A stretch of DNA of 64,000 nucleotides from Isoetes taiwanensis. Its lineage: Eukaryota; Streptophyta; Lycopodiopsida; Isoetales; Isoetaceae. Location: NCBI GenBank assembly GCA_021234155.1, contig JAJEKV010000019.1:4256356-4320355 (forward strand), read 5' to 3'. Of this stretch, positions 35,050 through 46,831 are shown in pieces; position 1 is the stretch's first letter; each line of letters opens with the position of its first letter. The translations under genes and the position numbers were made by a program. Under the pieces are notes generated by a model. It did not search any database. It was not told where the DNA came from and saw only the letters and a list, made by a program, of their open reading frames with translations.

Positions 35050-37882
35050 TCCTATATTATAAAACCGTGGCGTCGGTCTGTGCGCCCGATCGACGACCGA
35101 GATCGCGCCAATGTCCTGGTGCCCCAATCGACGGTCAAGATTTTGTGGATGTCCATTCGTTACGATCAACGGCCCAGATTCTATTATGTGGCACATTCTA
35201 ACGAGGGACGCACGTAATCAAGAACAAAATATGAAAAGGTGTGATGTATCATGAAAACGCAGAGGGCATGTTGTGAAGAGGCGGAGGGATGCATCGTCAA
35301 TGTGCGGGTGGAATTACGAGGGAGGAAAGCTGCATTGTGGTATCTGCCGGATTTGGGAAGCTTTAGATTTTGAGTCTACATTTGCGGTTGTTGAGGCGTG
35401 GAGGCATTTTTCGTGCTGTAACTATTTGGGGGCAGCGTTTACTTAGGGCAAAGAGCAAAGCGGCTCTTCCAGAATCATGAACACATGCTAGGGCACTCTT
35501 CTCTTGCTCCAAAATTGTATAGTAGATCTCTGGGAAAGAATCTGGCCAGAACTTGGCCGCTTTGCACAGATCCAGACCTACAGATCAATATTTCTCCAGA
35601 TCAATATTGCGCATAATTTCTTCTTCCGAGCCACTAAAATGGAGATTGGGTTGCTTAAAAATAATGGGCCAAATTCTGGTGGAGTCCATTTGGGGTGGAT
35701 CAGAGCGGACAAAATCGGGAAAAATGTTTTGCAGAGGGCAGTTTTTAAGCGTGGAAATGGCAGACCAATTTTGGAGCCTGGCACTTCTGGACGGGGCAGA
35801 TCTAGATCATCCATGGTGCAACCCCAAAAGCATGGATCGGGAAAAATCTTGCAGGCTATAGTGGCCAAAACTCTGATTTTTTGTGGGCTGCAAGGACCAG
35901 CTCCATGACCAGCTCCATACTCAGGTTCTTCTAATTTTTTTATGGGTATAGATATAATAGATTCTCTTGGTCAGTCAGAATTCAAGTGCAAAAGAAAAAT
36001 TATAATACCACCTGGAATGTAGCATGGATAGGTGCAGTCGTGCATCTGGAAGCCTGTCTTGCCACTTCCATCAATTCTTGGATCAAGCATGTTTCCTTCA
36101 TTTAGTGGTGACGGTCGTGATCGTATGCAGTTTTCTGGTGGCATGGATGACTACAACGAATATGTTCCGCATATCAATGCTGCTCAGCTTGGAGAGTTAA
36201 TAGACGACCAAAATTTTGCAATTATAAGTAGGAATATCAGCTGATTTTTATTATCATGCATGCTGGCCATAAATATGGATGTGTACAATGCATATTTATC
36301 ATGCCAACAACACCAAGTGCAGCTTCAAAATCCAGTTGAGCCACACACGCCCATGCCTGGCGCATGTTCAGGCACAAAATCAACATGCTCAACAACAAGA
36401 AGAACATGGCATCAGCATTATGCCCAAGAAATATTACCTTTGGGATGATGCCCGATTCTTGATACTGAAACTACAAAGCAGCACATACAAGCACATACAT
36501 GTTGATGAAGGATCACTATCTAATCTGTCTTGCCACATTTAAATTTCAATCATAGCCAGTTATGGTTGAGATTGGTTGGTCACTATGTTTTTGAACAACT
36601 GCATATTTTTCAATTTGAAGGTTGCAGACCTATTCTGGCTGTAATGAAATGGAGTTCCATGTTGTATTTTGACCTGTATAACATTCTATAAGGTTGCATG
36701 GCATTATTGTTCATTGAGTGTACATATAGAAGAAAATGTGGAAACTGGATGGCATTCCATCCAAGAAGTGATCTTTGATTGTACTTTGTCTGTGACACTA
36801 TTAGATTATCTGATTCAATCACAGATTTTTAAAAATCATTCCTAGGCATATCAGCACAGGGACTACCCATAGTAAGGTGTTTTGTTTCTTAAACCTTCAG
36901 GCAAGAAGCCACTATTCAGAGGCTTATTGGGAGCATTATGTACTGGAGATGCGTGCATACCCTACTTTGAGTACATGTGTTGGAAGACATAGATCTTATT
37001 TTAAGGTGGGACTTGACGAAATGGATAGATTTTCTTAAAGCACATAAAATCGTAGATATATCTCGCGAAGGCAATTACATTTCAAAGTGCAAGATAATCT
37101 CTAGAAAAATTATTGTCATTCATTCATCTTTGAACTTAACATAACACCCCAGCATTTTGAAGCTTAGGTCGTTGCAGTGTGACATCTTAATGCACGTTCT
37201 TTAATGCTTGCCACGTTAGCATCTTTAATTCTTTTCATATAAAGCTTCTCATATGGGTTAAATAATTCTCAAGCAGAGGTATCGGCTTCCCCGTCAACGG
37301 CGTAGCTCCTGTGCCATTTGCAAATCTAAACCATATTTCGTAGCAAAGGATTTCTTCTGGGCCCGCTTTTCCATTTTCGAATTTGGATGGGGATAATATG
37401 TGGACTAATGGGTTGCAATCACCTGCCAGTGCAAATATGAGACAATTTATTGCTACCTGAGAAGTATCAGCCAGTGTTTTAAGCTCCAGACCAGAATCAT
37501 CGTTGCCTCTTTCGCCAGTCTTTAGTACCGAATTTGGGTTCTCAAGCATAATGTAGCCTCATGTTTCAGCATCTTCGGCAGATGCACAGGATTTTTCTTT
37601 TCCAGGTCTTGATTTTTTCCTGGTTACTAGAACCTCCCTTTTTTTTTCTTTGTATATACACACACTTTGAATCTAGAGCTGCCGAGCGATCCGAGACATC
37701 AAAGCAAAAACCAATTTTGTCTATGCATCACAGGGCGAGGCAGGTCTCAACGATAATCCCTGCTTTTATGAATTTCCTTCTTCTCTGTTTTGCATTCTAC
37801 ACACATTATAGACAACACATTAGTCTTCAAATCTTCATATACAATCACATAGAAAGCCCACCAACGGTGGGCAATTTTCTAG
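35050..37882 (+). mobile_element. Non-autonomous Helitron, 2,833 bp, exact boundaries
   Basis: The element begins TCCTATATTATAAAACC after an A (35049) and ends with the hairpin GCCCACC-AAC-GGTGGGC (37856-37872), a 6-base spacer and CTAG (37879-37882) followed by T (37883). These are the Helitron marks: 5' TC, 3' hairpin plus CTRR, and insertion between A and T without target duplication. Leaving it out joins the two parts of the DDE-like gene in frame (SRI then WNKH), which verifies both borders. There is no Rep/helicase ORF. It carries unrecognised fragments, for instance 37549-37235 minus (LADTSQVAINCLIFALAGDC), possibly captured gene pieces. Confidence 0.9.
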
Positions 37883-38748
37883 TATCCTACTAAAACTGGG
37901 CTGGGATATAGAGGCCACTCCAAGTTCCCGAAGCAATGCATTTATTTCCTCTAATATGCTCTTCTGGGTACAATGGAATGGCAATTTCTTTTCAACAATA
38001 ACTCTACCCTGTTCATCCTTCTTACTCTTATGTGGCATGTTTTCTGCATTGAAATCCACATATCTTTAAAATATTTCCTTTGTAGCTATAGATGCCTTAC
38101 CAGGCTAGTGTTCCCATGCAATGCAATTTTACTACCACTTTCATGTCTGTTTTGCCAGTTGTGCCAAGAAGAGGTTGGAATTCCATGTATAGCCATCCAT
38201 GCTTTTGAACATATCCACTTTCCATTCAATGGGAATCTTTTCTTCTTTGATCTTTCATCCTAAATTGCATAGCCAAATATGGTGTACATGAAATTCCTCC
38301 TGCTATCACACTTATGTTCCTGATATGTAGCTCTTGCTACCACCATCTCGTCTATTATGAATATTCTAATACAGGAGGTCCAACAACATTCACTTCCTCT
38401 AACCTTCATCAGGGCTTCAGGAGAACAATCATAATCCGACTTGCATCTTTTGGTGGGATAATGTTTGAAAGTTGGAAGTGGCCTCTTGCTACACTGTGTG
38501 AACATTATTGACAATGGTTCGGCATCTATGGGAAACATGTAGTTCCCCTCCAGTTGAATACTGTCCCTAGGCCATGCAACAATAGTTGGAACCTCTAGTT
38601 GCTTCACACAAGCAAGACATTCTTGTTTGCCTGACCCCTTTTCCTTCCAATTGTATATAATTTTGAGATTGCCACACCTAACCTGTCCTCCCTAATCTTT
38701 CATCATTGACTGCATTGATAGGATCTGCTAGAACAATAATCTTTTCTC

Positions 38749-38990
38749 CTACTGCCTCTCTATTGCATGCATACAGGATCTTGACCTTTTTGTTTTTCCA
38801 ATCGACCCGAGTATAAAGTACAATTTCCTTTCCTTTGGCATCATCCTTTTCATTTGTGGTCTTTTCCTTTCCTTTGCCATCATCAACATCATTTGGAGTC
38901 TTTTCCTTTCGTTTGCCATCATCAACATCATTTGAGGTATTTTCCTTTCCTTGGCATCATCTTCATTATTTGGGATTTTTCCTTGCCTTG
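38749..38990 (-). repeat. Tandem repeat of about 48 bp in the DDE-like gene's N-terminus
   Basis: Three to four copies of a unit containing tttcctttccttttgccatcatcaacatcatttg-type sequence. On the minus strand this encodes Lys/Asp/Glu-rich text such as KRKEKTPNDVDDGK. It looks like a repeat expansion in a charged linker. Confidence 0.65.
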
Positions 38991-39160
38991 ATCAGCATCA
39001 TTGGGGGCTTTTTTTTTTTAGCATTTTGCATGCCATTGACCTAAAATGCATAAAAACATAAAGTAAGTTAGCATATCCAAATTACATCTCCCTAACATGT
39101 TCTTAAATGAAAGCTAACCTTAATAATAACCTTAATAACCTATAATAAGTTAACCTATAA

Positions 39161-40040
39161 TCAACTCTTTTAATTTGGGATTTTCCGGTTTGGCTAAAAA
39201 GGTTTTTGGAATTTTTCTTAGTCGCATTTCCTAAGATTTCGAAGGGTTTTGTCGCCGGAAAAAAAAATCCGATTATCTAAAAATCGAATATTTTTTTTAT
39301 GGTTTTAGAGTTTCATTCCTTTTTCGAGTTAGTTAGATTGCTAGGTGGAAAATAATTTTTGCCCTAATTATTCACCGTGGAGGCGCTTTGCAAACAGGGC
39401 CAATTTTAGGTATGATTTTGAGCAGGGGTTTTAGTTTCGGCATCTATTCAATTTCGTTTTGCCAGTCTCATGCAGCCTTCCTCGACGATTGCAGGTTCCT
39501 GATTTCAAGCCTCCTCTTAGTGGTGATCACAAGAGTTTCCCTTGTGATCTATGGAAGTCAAATTTTGCAGCTTCAAAGCTTAGCTATGGAGATGTTTGTA
39601 TATCCTATAGTATCCAGGTGAGTCACAAGAAAATTGAAAGTCTCATTATTTCAGGCTTAGATAATCAGGTTCTAAGGCTTTTCTGTTGGCCTTGGAGGCC
39701 CTAAGTAAATTATGTTGGCATATATTGGTAGAACAGAATCTCGGTTAGATCCTCTGAGTGTGAATCCCTTAGTATAGTTCTTACTTAAAACTCAACGATT
39801 TAGAGTTTTGTCTTCTTTAAGTTGCACATTATGAGATTGTTGTCATAATTACTATGTGATATCTGAGCGATGATTGAGCCATCGCTCAGATAAAATATTG
39901 CTTGATCATAGATTTTCACGCGTTCTTCGCATATTTCATGCAGTAGAGATCCTACTTTTGATTTGCTCTGCTCCAGCAAGCATCTTCAAGTGTATTTATA
40001 GGGTAAGCAGCTGCAATTTGCATGGGAAGTTGTATGACAA
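39161..40040. other. Left part of the candidate Helitron, no gene
   Basis: AT-rich sequence with short plus-strand ORFs (for example 39388-39621) that match no family I know. It may be captured host sequence. The stretch cttgtgatctatggaagtcaa with gt/ag-like contexts near 39617 and 39500 looks exon-like but cannot be assigned. Confidence 0.35.
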
Positions 40041-40127
40041 GTTATTCATGTTATTCAGGCAACTCTGTGGCTCTGTTTGTTATATGCATTTTTCCCGTGG
40101 ATAAGCAATGGCGCCTATTTTTCTTCT

Positions 40128-41500
40128 TATATGCAACGACATCTCGATGCCCTGGACACATTTTGTCAAGCGACTGATATGCGCATCAACTTGGCCAAGA
40201 CTAAGGTGGTTTTCATATCATCTTCACGACAGCCGAGGATCCCCTCCTTCCGTTACCGAGGGCAGAATGTGGAAGTAGCATCCACATACAAATATTTGGG
40301 AGTGGAGTTTCCGTCTACTATGCACTGGGACACATCCATACGGTGACTACGAAGTTACGTGGGCTGGAAAGCACTATATGCAATGCAAAACAATAGTCAT
40401 AGAGCGGAGTTGTATGATTGGACCCATAGGTCACACACTGTTCAAAGTCTTAGTGGAGCCCTGTCCTTTTATACGGGGTTGAAGTATGGGGCCCAAGAGT
40501 ATCCCTCGCTACTTGGAATGACTTGGGCGGTGCGTAAAGCCTTCTTGGTACGAGCACTAGGGGTGAAGTCCACAGTCCCATATCAAATTCTACTGCAGGA
40601 AACAGGATTCTTGCCTCTTCAGAGGGCGGCCCTTGATCGCCACATTGTCTATTTTCAGAAGGTGGTCAACATGGACGATGCTCGTCTCCCAAAACTAGCT
40701 TATATCATGGCAATGGGGCCACAACGCCTCAAAGCCTGCTTTGGAGGAAAAGAGAGCTCAATGGATGGCTAGATGGAATGTGCGAGAGCACGGTGCATAC
40801 ATGTGCAAACAGAGGCGGATCGCCATAGCTTGAGGCAATATCTTGACGCTTGCTTCATCAGCAAGCTTTGGGATGCCGGCGCCCTTGAGCAGGTCAAGAC
40901 AAAGACACTACTACCGGCGCCACATAAATCCCACATTGGAACGAGGCCCACAATGCTACTGCGCACCCACTTGCCCATGAAAAGACGCAGACTCATTGCC
41001 TCCATTCGCACAGGGGCACATCATCTTCGAATTGAGGCAGGTAGATGGATTGGTGAGCCACGCCGGGACGTGCTCTGTCAATCTTTGCCAAATGGGAGTC
41101 GTGAGGATGAATCTCATACCCTTCAAAGTTGCCCAAAGATATGATCAAATCCGGACGCTATCTTTGAAGTTGGTCGCCCGCCAGCCGCTACATGTGACAT
41201 TGAGCACGGCATCCGTACGGATGCTAGGATCATACCTTCAGGAGGTCATGGACATGCGAGATCAGTTATGTCCTCGGGCACGCACTTGACATGTACATAT
41301 ACATTTATTTCATGATGATGTATACTTGTACAGTTTGACAGCATTCTTATTACTGCCACGGTTTTTCCCTCGAAAACCCTTCGGGGCGGGGGTTTTTTAA
41401 CCCGGACAGTAATAAGTTTGCTGCGCTCCTTCTGGGTCCCATAGGCCGATTGGTCTCAGTGGACGATAAAAAAACTATTCTATTCTATTCTATTCTCTTC
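40128..41500 (+). mobile_element. 5'-truncated LINE with (TATTC)n tail
   Basis: The insertion starts within the RT, just after the YADD motif (YMQRHLDALDTFCQATDMRI, KTKVVFISSS, STYKYLGVEF). It runs through the C-terminal module (RRRLIASIRTGAHHLRIEAG, then a CxxC-like region and SREDESHTLQSCPKI). The 3' UTR has an inverted repeat (ttactgccacgg...cccggacagtaa, about 41349-41411) and ends in tattctattctattc (41476-41495). Frameshifts at 40347, 40772 and near 41140 inactivate it. It belongs to the same LINE group as 16295-19692. A related copy without the insertion exists near 41965-42025. Confidence 0.87.
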
Positions 41501-42775
41501 ATATTGCATAATTAAACAGGGTAAAGAGTGGACTAAGCTTTCCAAGGATAATCTCTTATGTTTCCGTTGTAAATGATTCTTATCTTTTTTTGACGATTCT
41601 AATTTAGGTACCCGAAGCTAGACTTAAACTAGCTTGACTTAAAGTAGAAACAGTGCAACTTTTGGAGCAGTCATGGGAGTTCCACCTATTGAGTTGGAAA
41701 TTGGGGCAAATGGCAGATGTTAATGGGATAATTCAATTCTCTTTACACAAGTGCACTATTGTCATGGCTAGAATTAGAGGTAAGATTTAAGTGCAGTATT
41801 TCTTGCTGTAACGTGGAAAATTAATTCTTCCTTCAATCTGTACTAGGTGAACTTCAGCATGATGTCATGTTCGAAGTGTTGCACCTAAGCCATAAACAGG
41901 GATGGCGCTAGGGAACATGCAATTATATTGTAAGAGGCAACTCTGTTTGTTGCATGTCTTTTTCCCTGTGGATAAGTAATGGCATCTATTTTTCTTCTGA
42001 GATTATCTTCTCTTCATATTGCATTATTAAACAGGGTAAAGAGTGGGCTAAGATTTTCAAGGATAATATTTTATGTTTCTGCTGTAAATGATTCTTATCC
42101 TTTTTCTGATGATTCTAATTTAGGTACCCTGAAGCTAGACTTAAAGTAGCTTGACTTAAAGTAGAAACAGTGGAACTTTTGGAGCAGTCGTGGGTAAATC
42201 ATTGTTGTATATCAACGCAAAAGGATATTGAAAGCTGCATTTACGTAAGTAGATGTATAAGTTAGATTATTAGTTCAGCTCGCTTCGTTTCTTTTTTCTG
42301 TCATTTTTCCAATTTATTTGCATGTAGGCCTACATTAGTTTATTGCTTTGTGCATGTAAAGTCAGTTGTGTGAGCATTTGCCTCTGCAATACACGTCGTC
42401 TCTATAGAAAATGGCTGCACTTCTTTGTACTATCTGTCAAGAGTTGGCATTGAAGGAACAACTTTGCAGATGTAACTTTTTCATGATATGCTACATGCCT
42501 CAACGGGATGGTTTCATATAATGCCATGATTGATTGTTATGGTAAATTGACAGATGTTGATGGGATATTTCAAATTTCTTTACACAGGTGCATTATTGTT
42601 ATGGCTGAAATTAGAGGTAAGATTTAAGTGCAGCATTCCTATGTTGCTGTAACGTGGAAAATTAATTCTTTCTTCAATATGTACTAGGTGAACTTCAGCA
42701 TAATGTCATGTTGAAAGTGTTGCACCTTGATGCATGAGCCATAAACAGGGATGGTGCTAGGGAACTTGCATTCTT
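41499..42775. repeat. Tandem duplication of a unit of about 0.45-0.8 kb
   Basis: Copy 1 (40041-40127 plus 41499-41935, split by the LINE) and copy 2 (about 41938-42775) share cttcatattgcatWattaaa, agtagaaacagtgSaactttt, gaggtaagatttaagtgcag and gtgaacttcagcat. Copy 2 has about 330 bp extra around 42200-42540. A small exon-like stretch (YIIVMAEIRG-type between ag and gt) is present in both, so captured gene sequence is possible. Confidence 0.8.
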
Positions 42776-45246
42776 CCTCCTCCAGGCGCCGTAAGCCTTT
42801 CCCTACGCATGAGGTATTTAACCCTCAAAAGAAGGAATTAACCATGATTTGAAGCTAAGGAATTGAAGCACCACTTGGAAAGAACATGTTTCAGTATTGC
42901 AGCATTAGAAAACATGAAATTATGGTAAATAGAATTTGTTGACAATCAAAACCAGTTGTTTTATTTTAGCTCCATCATTACTAATGTGTCCGATTTCTTT
43001 TTTAACTCATGTGTCTGATTTCCTTTTTTTAATCTTTTATAGAATGAATAGCAAGTGCTGCTTATAGAAGGTTTCATGTTCAAGGTAAGTGCATTTAATT
43101 TTATCTATGGTGGGTGTAATGATAGTTGAGTAATTCTATAGTTGTAGTTATATTCGACTTTGAAGCTAAAAATTTTGACAAATGATCATGGGCATATCAT
43201 GCAAAGAAAGTCGACTTATTGCATGGATCTAGATCATTCCTCTAGATTGAAACATGGTTTGTTACTTGCCATTTAATATTTGAAGGTAATCCACCATTTT
43301 GTATTGCTGGGACTGGGATTGTTCGTTCCTATAGATAAGCTGGCATCATCCTTCCAATCCGAACATCTTGGAACTTGCAGACCAATTCTAATTTACTTTT
43401 TTTAATGTTCAAGTGTTTTCTTCCTTAACCATTATGTTAAATGCTAGGCCTTGGCACTTGGAAATAGAGTTGTCAAGAGTCCTTTTGCCAGAGGAACAAT
43501 AATGCGACATATACTATTTCATGTTTACGTTTATTTCTCACAAGCTTATGTTTAATCTCAAAGGACTAGCATCCTTTTGATCCTCTCCTTGATTGCCCGC
43601 TCTCAGACTGGCATTCCTTTGATCCTCTCCCTGGTTTCCCGCGGCTACATGTTACAGTGAATCTCAAGAAAAAGATGCCAATATTAATTTATAAATCAAG
43701 AACTATGCACTCTACTGCCCTCAGAAGGATGGGGTGAGCAAGCCTATCAGTTATATTTTTGTAAATTTATCTTTCATTTTTTTGCAAATGACAAACAGGT
43801 TCTCTGTCGGGCTCAGCTATTGATATGGAGATGGGACTTCCATTAGCAGTCTTGGAATTTCCTCACCGCCCTTTTTGCAGATTTCCAGTTCAACACACTT
43901 CAGTTTCCCTTAAGACTCGAAGCAAAGCAAATGCATTTATCGCTGATTTTCAAGGACTTTAATTTGTTGTGTTGTGTTGTTTATTTGCACTACGAAGATA
44001 AATTCATGGTACATATTGGATATCTATGCTTTTGACAAGAAAAGAACATGTTCTTATTAAGCATCTACTATGGCTAACAATGTAACCAAATCCTCTTTAA
44101 AAGATGCAATGCAAGACAATTATAACAGACATCATACTCTAGGAACATTGATTGGATTTTTGCGAAAATTGAATTGTTTTACTTGAAGACACCCAGTTAG
44201 ATTTCTCAATGCATTCAAAGAGTTCAAAGAGACGAGGACACTCAATTGTATTTCTTCACATTCAAAGAGTTCAAAGAGATGAGGACAAAGATGCAATGCT
44301 TCAATAAGAGTTAATACAAGGTGGAAATGGAACTATTCCAATCTCATTGTTCAAAGATTCACCATTGTTCAAGAATTCCTTATTTTCATTGTTCTCTGTC
44401 CTAACACATATCATATGCAAGAAAAAACTAAGCATCCATGTTACGAAATGCCCTTATTACGACTTTGAAATGTGCATTGGGCAGAAGAATGCCATAAATG
44501 ATAAAAGCCGACATTTTCTAGCTTGCGAGGCTTGGGAAGTTGGGATTGTGTGATTTGACTGGAAACTAAACACGTGTCTTCAAGTTATTAATTTAATTAC
44601 CCGTGAAAGCATGTGTGGATATGTTTATACATCCCCTATGCAAAATAAGGTTTGACATGCATTTACTTTTGGCCAAGTAATTGGTGAAACCCATTGCAAT
44701 GAATATACTTCTCTACGAAGTTACTAGATAATCCATGCTTCTTTCTTCAAAACGTTTTCTAAATCACTACATAGACTCCATCGAGTATTTCAACATGAAA
44801 GTTACACTTCCTCTTTCGCAAATGTGAATCATATCAAACATAAAGCATCAACTTGAAATGTAGAACTCACTATGCATAGCAATAGCTATTGACCAAGATC
44901 CATGCCAATATGGCAAATTCCAACATCATCTTCATCTCCTACTTTTTGATGTCTAATTTGTTCATTATGTCTACCATCACCTTTTCATATCCAACTAAAT
45001 GCCTCGCATTAACCTGTGTTTCCACTACAGTTCTAAATGTAAAAAGATATGACTTCTTTTAATCACAACTTTGCAATAAATTGTTTTCCTTTTGAACAAA
45101 CATTTTAATTATTCTAATTGTTACAAGGTTTCTTATGCTATTATACAATTTGATGTAAATGAATATTATTTGGTGGTTTGTTGCTTTTGCCCAAAAGTCA
45201 CATTAGGAACACAAAATCCTCACCCTAACATAGCATGTTTACTAAA
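42776..45246. other. Right part of the candidate Helitron, no gene
   Basis: No ORF with a recognisable domain. A unit of about 50 bp with cattcaaagagttcaaagaga occurs twice at 44206-44282. The rest is AT-rich and may be intronic or captured sequence. Confidence 0.4.
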
Positions 45247-45355
45247 GCCCGGCAACGCCGGGCAATGTTACTAGTAATAATAAGTTAACCTATAATATAT
45301 TAACCTATAATAACCTTAAATGTTGTAACCTTAGAAACAACTTTTAAGGTTATTA

Positions 45356-45385
45356 CTAGTAAACGTGTGCCCGGCGTTGCCGGGC
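45356..45385 (-). mobile_element. Helitron 3' terminus, minus orientation (unit 1)
   Basis: Read on the minus strand: hairpin GCCCGGCAACGCCGGGC (45385-45369), ACACGTTTA, CTAG (45359-45356), then T. The element extends to the right. It lies head to head with the plus-oriented 3' end at 45274, only 81 bp away. Its 5' end is not certain; a TATATTATAGAG-type sequence near 49540 is a weak candidate lacking the required flanking base. Confidence 0.75.
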
Positions 45386-46107
45386 TAATGTCCTGGGCAT
45401 GTGTTTTTACTCGACCTTTAACGTCCATACACACGTTGATATAGGCAAGATCAGACAATATTTGCTTTTGTAATTTTTTTGTTATTGAAATTTGTCTAAT
45501 GACAGTATCATCAATGTATTAACTTTGCATTTATCAATTTCAACAATAAAAAACAATGCTTTGTAACAAATGTGTTAAATCTACCCCGGAAAATCTATCC
45601 CTGAAAACAAAATTTTGGAAAGCTGGATCCAAAACTTATGCTCAAAATGTCACCTTTAGAAGTAGTTAAGTACACCAACAAAGAATAAGTACAGAAATAC
45701 AAAACACAAAAATTTGTCCTAGCTCATTGACGTATTTTAGTTCATGATGGAACTCTAAATATGCATCTCCACATGGCACACATCACCAAGGACCTAATAT
45801 TGTACTTTGTTGGATACTCCCGTGATATCTTCACTTCTCCGACAGATAACATCTTAGCCAGGGTAAAAGTGAAATGCATGGGCGAGTCATTGATTCGAAC
45901 TGCCCACGACGTCTCACGACTATCAAACACGTGAGACAACTCATCCCGAAGGTAGAATCGTATGATGGAATCAGATACCGCCTCAGGAAGGAATGATTTG
46001 TAGACCCTAAAATGGGTTCCATTACATATTCCAGGATGAAAAGACTATAGTCGCAGGATGAAAAACTTGAAGTATAATGTAAGTGGTTATGAAGATTATC
46101 TTGGCAC
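45386..46107. other. Body of the unit-1 Helitron-like repeat
   Basis: Shares gcatgtgtttttactcgacc and tttgcttttgtaattttt with unit 2 (46367-46480), and aaatatgcatctccaca with unit 3 (about 46750). No recognised coding sequence. Confidence 0.55.
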
Positions 46108-46530
46108 TCGGGTGCCCGGCGTTGCCGGGCTAATGTCCTAGGGCAGTGTTGGGCAAACTTTTTAGGTCCCATCGGAAAATTTGTTATGGTTACTTTGATC
46201 AGTCAGATATCTTATATTTAGAGCTGGAACTTTTTATTGTCGTAACAGAAAACCTTAAGAAAACTTGCCGGAGAAATTCCTACGATACATTAACCTAATC
46301 GGAAAATTTGCAATTTCAACTTGTTGGTTTATAGTGTTCCCCATACTTTGCCCAACACTGGTCCTGGCATGTGTTTTTACTCGACCTTTAATGTCCGTAT
46401 ATGGACATTATCTAACAACAACACATGCTGATACAGGCAAGAATGGACATGATTTGCTTTTGTAATCATTTTTGTTATTGAAATTGTCTAATTACACTAT
46501 CAATATATTAACTTTGTGTTTATTGCCAGT
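46108..46530 (-). mobile_element. Second and third Helitron 3' ends, decayed, tandem
   Basis: A perfect hairpin GCCCGGCGTTGCCGGGC is at 46114-46130, but the CTAG is lost (tcgg). A degenerate one at 46539-46555 (gcccggcattgccatgc) follows ccag in place of CTAG. Both continue to the right with the same family sequence as unit 1, so three 3' ends are arrayed in the same orientation within 1.2 kb. Unit 2 is split by a hAT MITE. Confidence 0.65.
46144..46360. mobile_element. hAT-type MITE, 217 bp, inside Helitron repeat
   Basis: TIRs of 14 bp: cagtgttgggcaaa at the left and its complement tttgcccaacactg at the right. The flanks gtcctagg (46135-46142) and gtcctggc (46361-46368) look like a mutated 8-bp duplication. 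The intact family copy at 45390 reads gtcctgggcatgtg, which confirms the empty site. Confidence 0.8.
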
Positions 46531-46831
46531 AAATGTGTGCCCGGCATTGCCATGCTAATCTAGGAGCTTGTATCTCCCTTATTGACAAATCATGTTTGAT
46601 GTCGAATGTTGTTACAGTAACACACATTGATCCATCGGTTGATGTTTGCAAGAGAGAACATAATTTGCTATTTGAATTATTTTTTTTATTGAAATTGCAG
46701 GCGCACAGTATCACCAAATAGTGTCCTCTGGGATCACATAGAAATTTAAATATGCATCTCCACACGATGGAGATCACTAAGGGTCCAACAACTTCTGAAG
46801 TTGAGATGCAACGTTGATACTTGTAATACAC

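Larger units (their letters stand above)
30616..38990 (-). pseudogene. Decayed DDE-transposase-like gene (DUF7869-type), split by a Helitron
   Basis: Minus-strand fragments in order: charged repeats and KEIVLYTRVDWKNKKVKILY (about 38840-38690); a Cys-containing N-terminal module (38607-38110) ending KWICSKAWMAIHGIPTSS and ALHGN; NALLRELGVASISQPSFSRI (38059-37884); then, after the Helitron, WNKHFKHMTIATSNNFAKCN (35048-34561) with CIIHDKMDQQKT; then KLLLQLDNCAGQNKNRWMFS and GHTHEDVDALFGKY (31996-31553); and a 280-residue C-terminus (31458-30616). The Asp in HDKMD, LQLDN and the acidic GHTHEDVD are placed like a DDE/RNase-H-fold nuclease. From memory this is the multi-copy DUF7869 type found in many eukaryotes, probably a mobile-element gene. 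An in-frame TAG near 38263 and at least two frameshifts mark it as dead. Confidence 0.68.
39161..45274 (+). mobile_element. Candidate Helitron, about 6.1 kb; 3' end certain, 5' end tentative
   Basis: The 3' terminus is convincing: hairpin GCCCGGCAACGCCGGGC (45247-45263), AATGTTA, then CTAG (45271-45274) before T. The 5' end is a guess: TCAACTCTTTTAATTT at 39161 follows an A. The left flank (aacctataataagttaacctataa) continues naturally into the right flank (taataataagttaacctataa), as expected for an uninterrupted repeat-rich target. The body holds a LINE insertion and a tandem duplication but no Rep/helicase ORF. Confidence 0.5.

Noticed and set aside
35504-35908. A 134-aa ORF in the Helitron as a possible captured gene
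   Set aside because: Both strands are open here and neither shows a recognisable domain; I kept it only as unclassified cargo.
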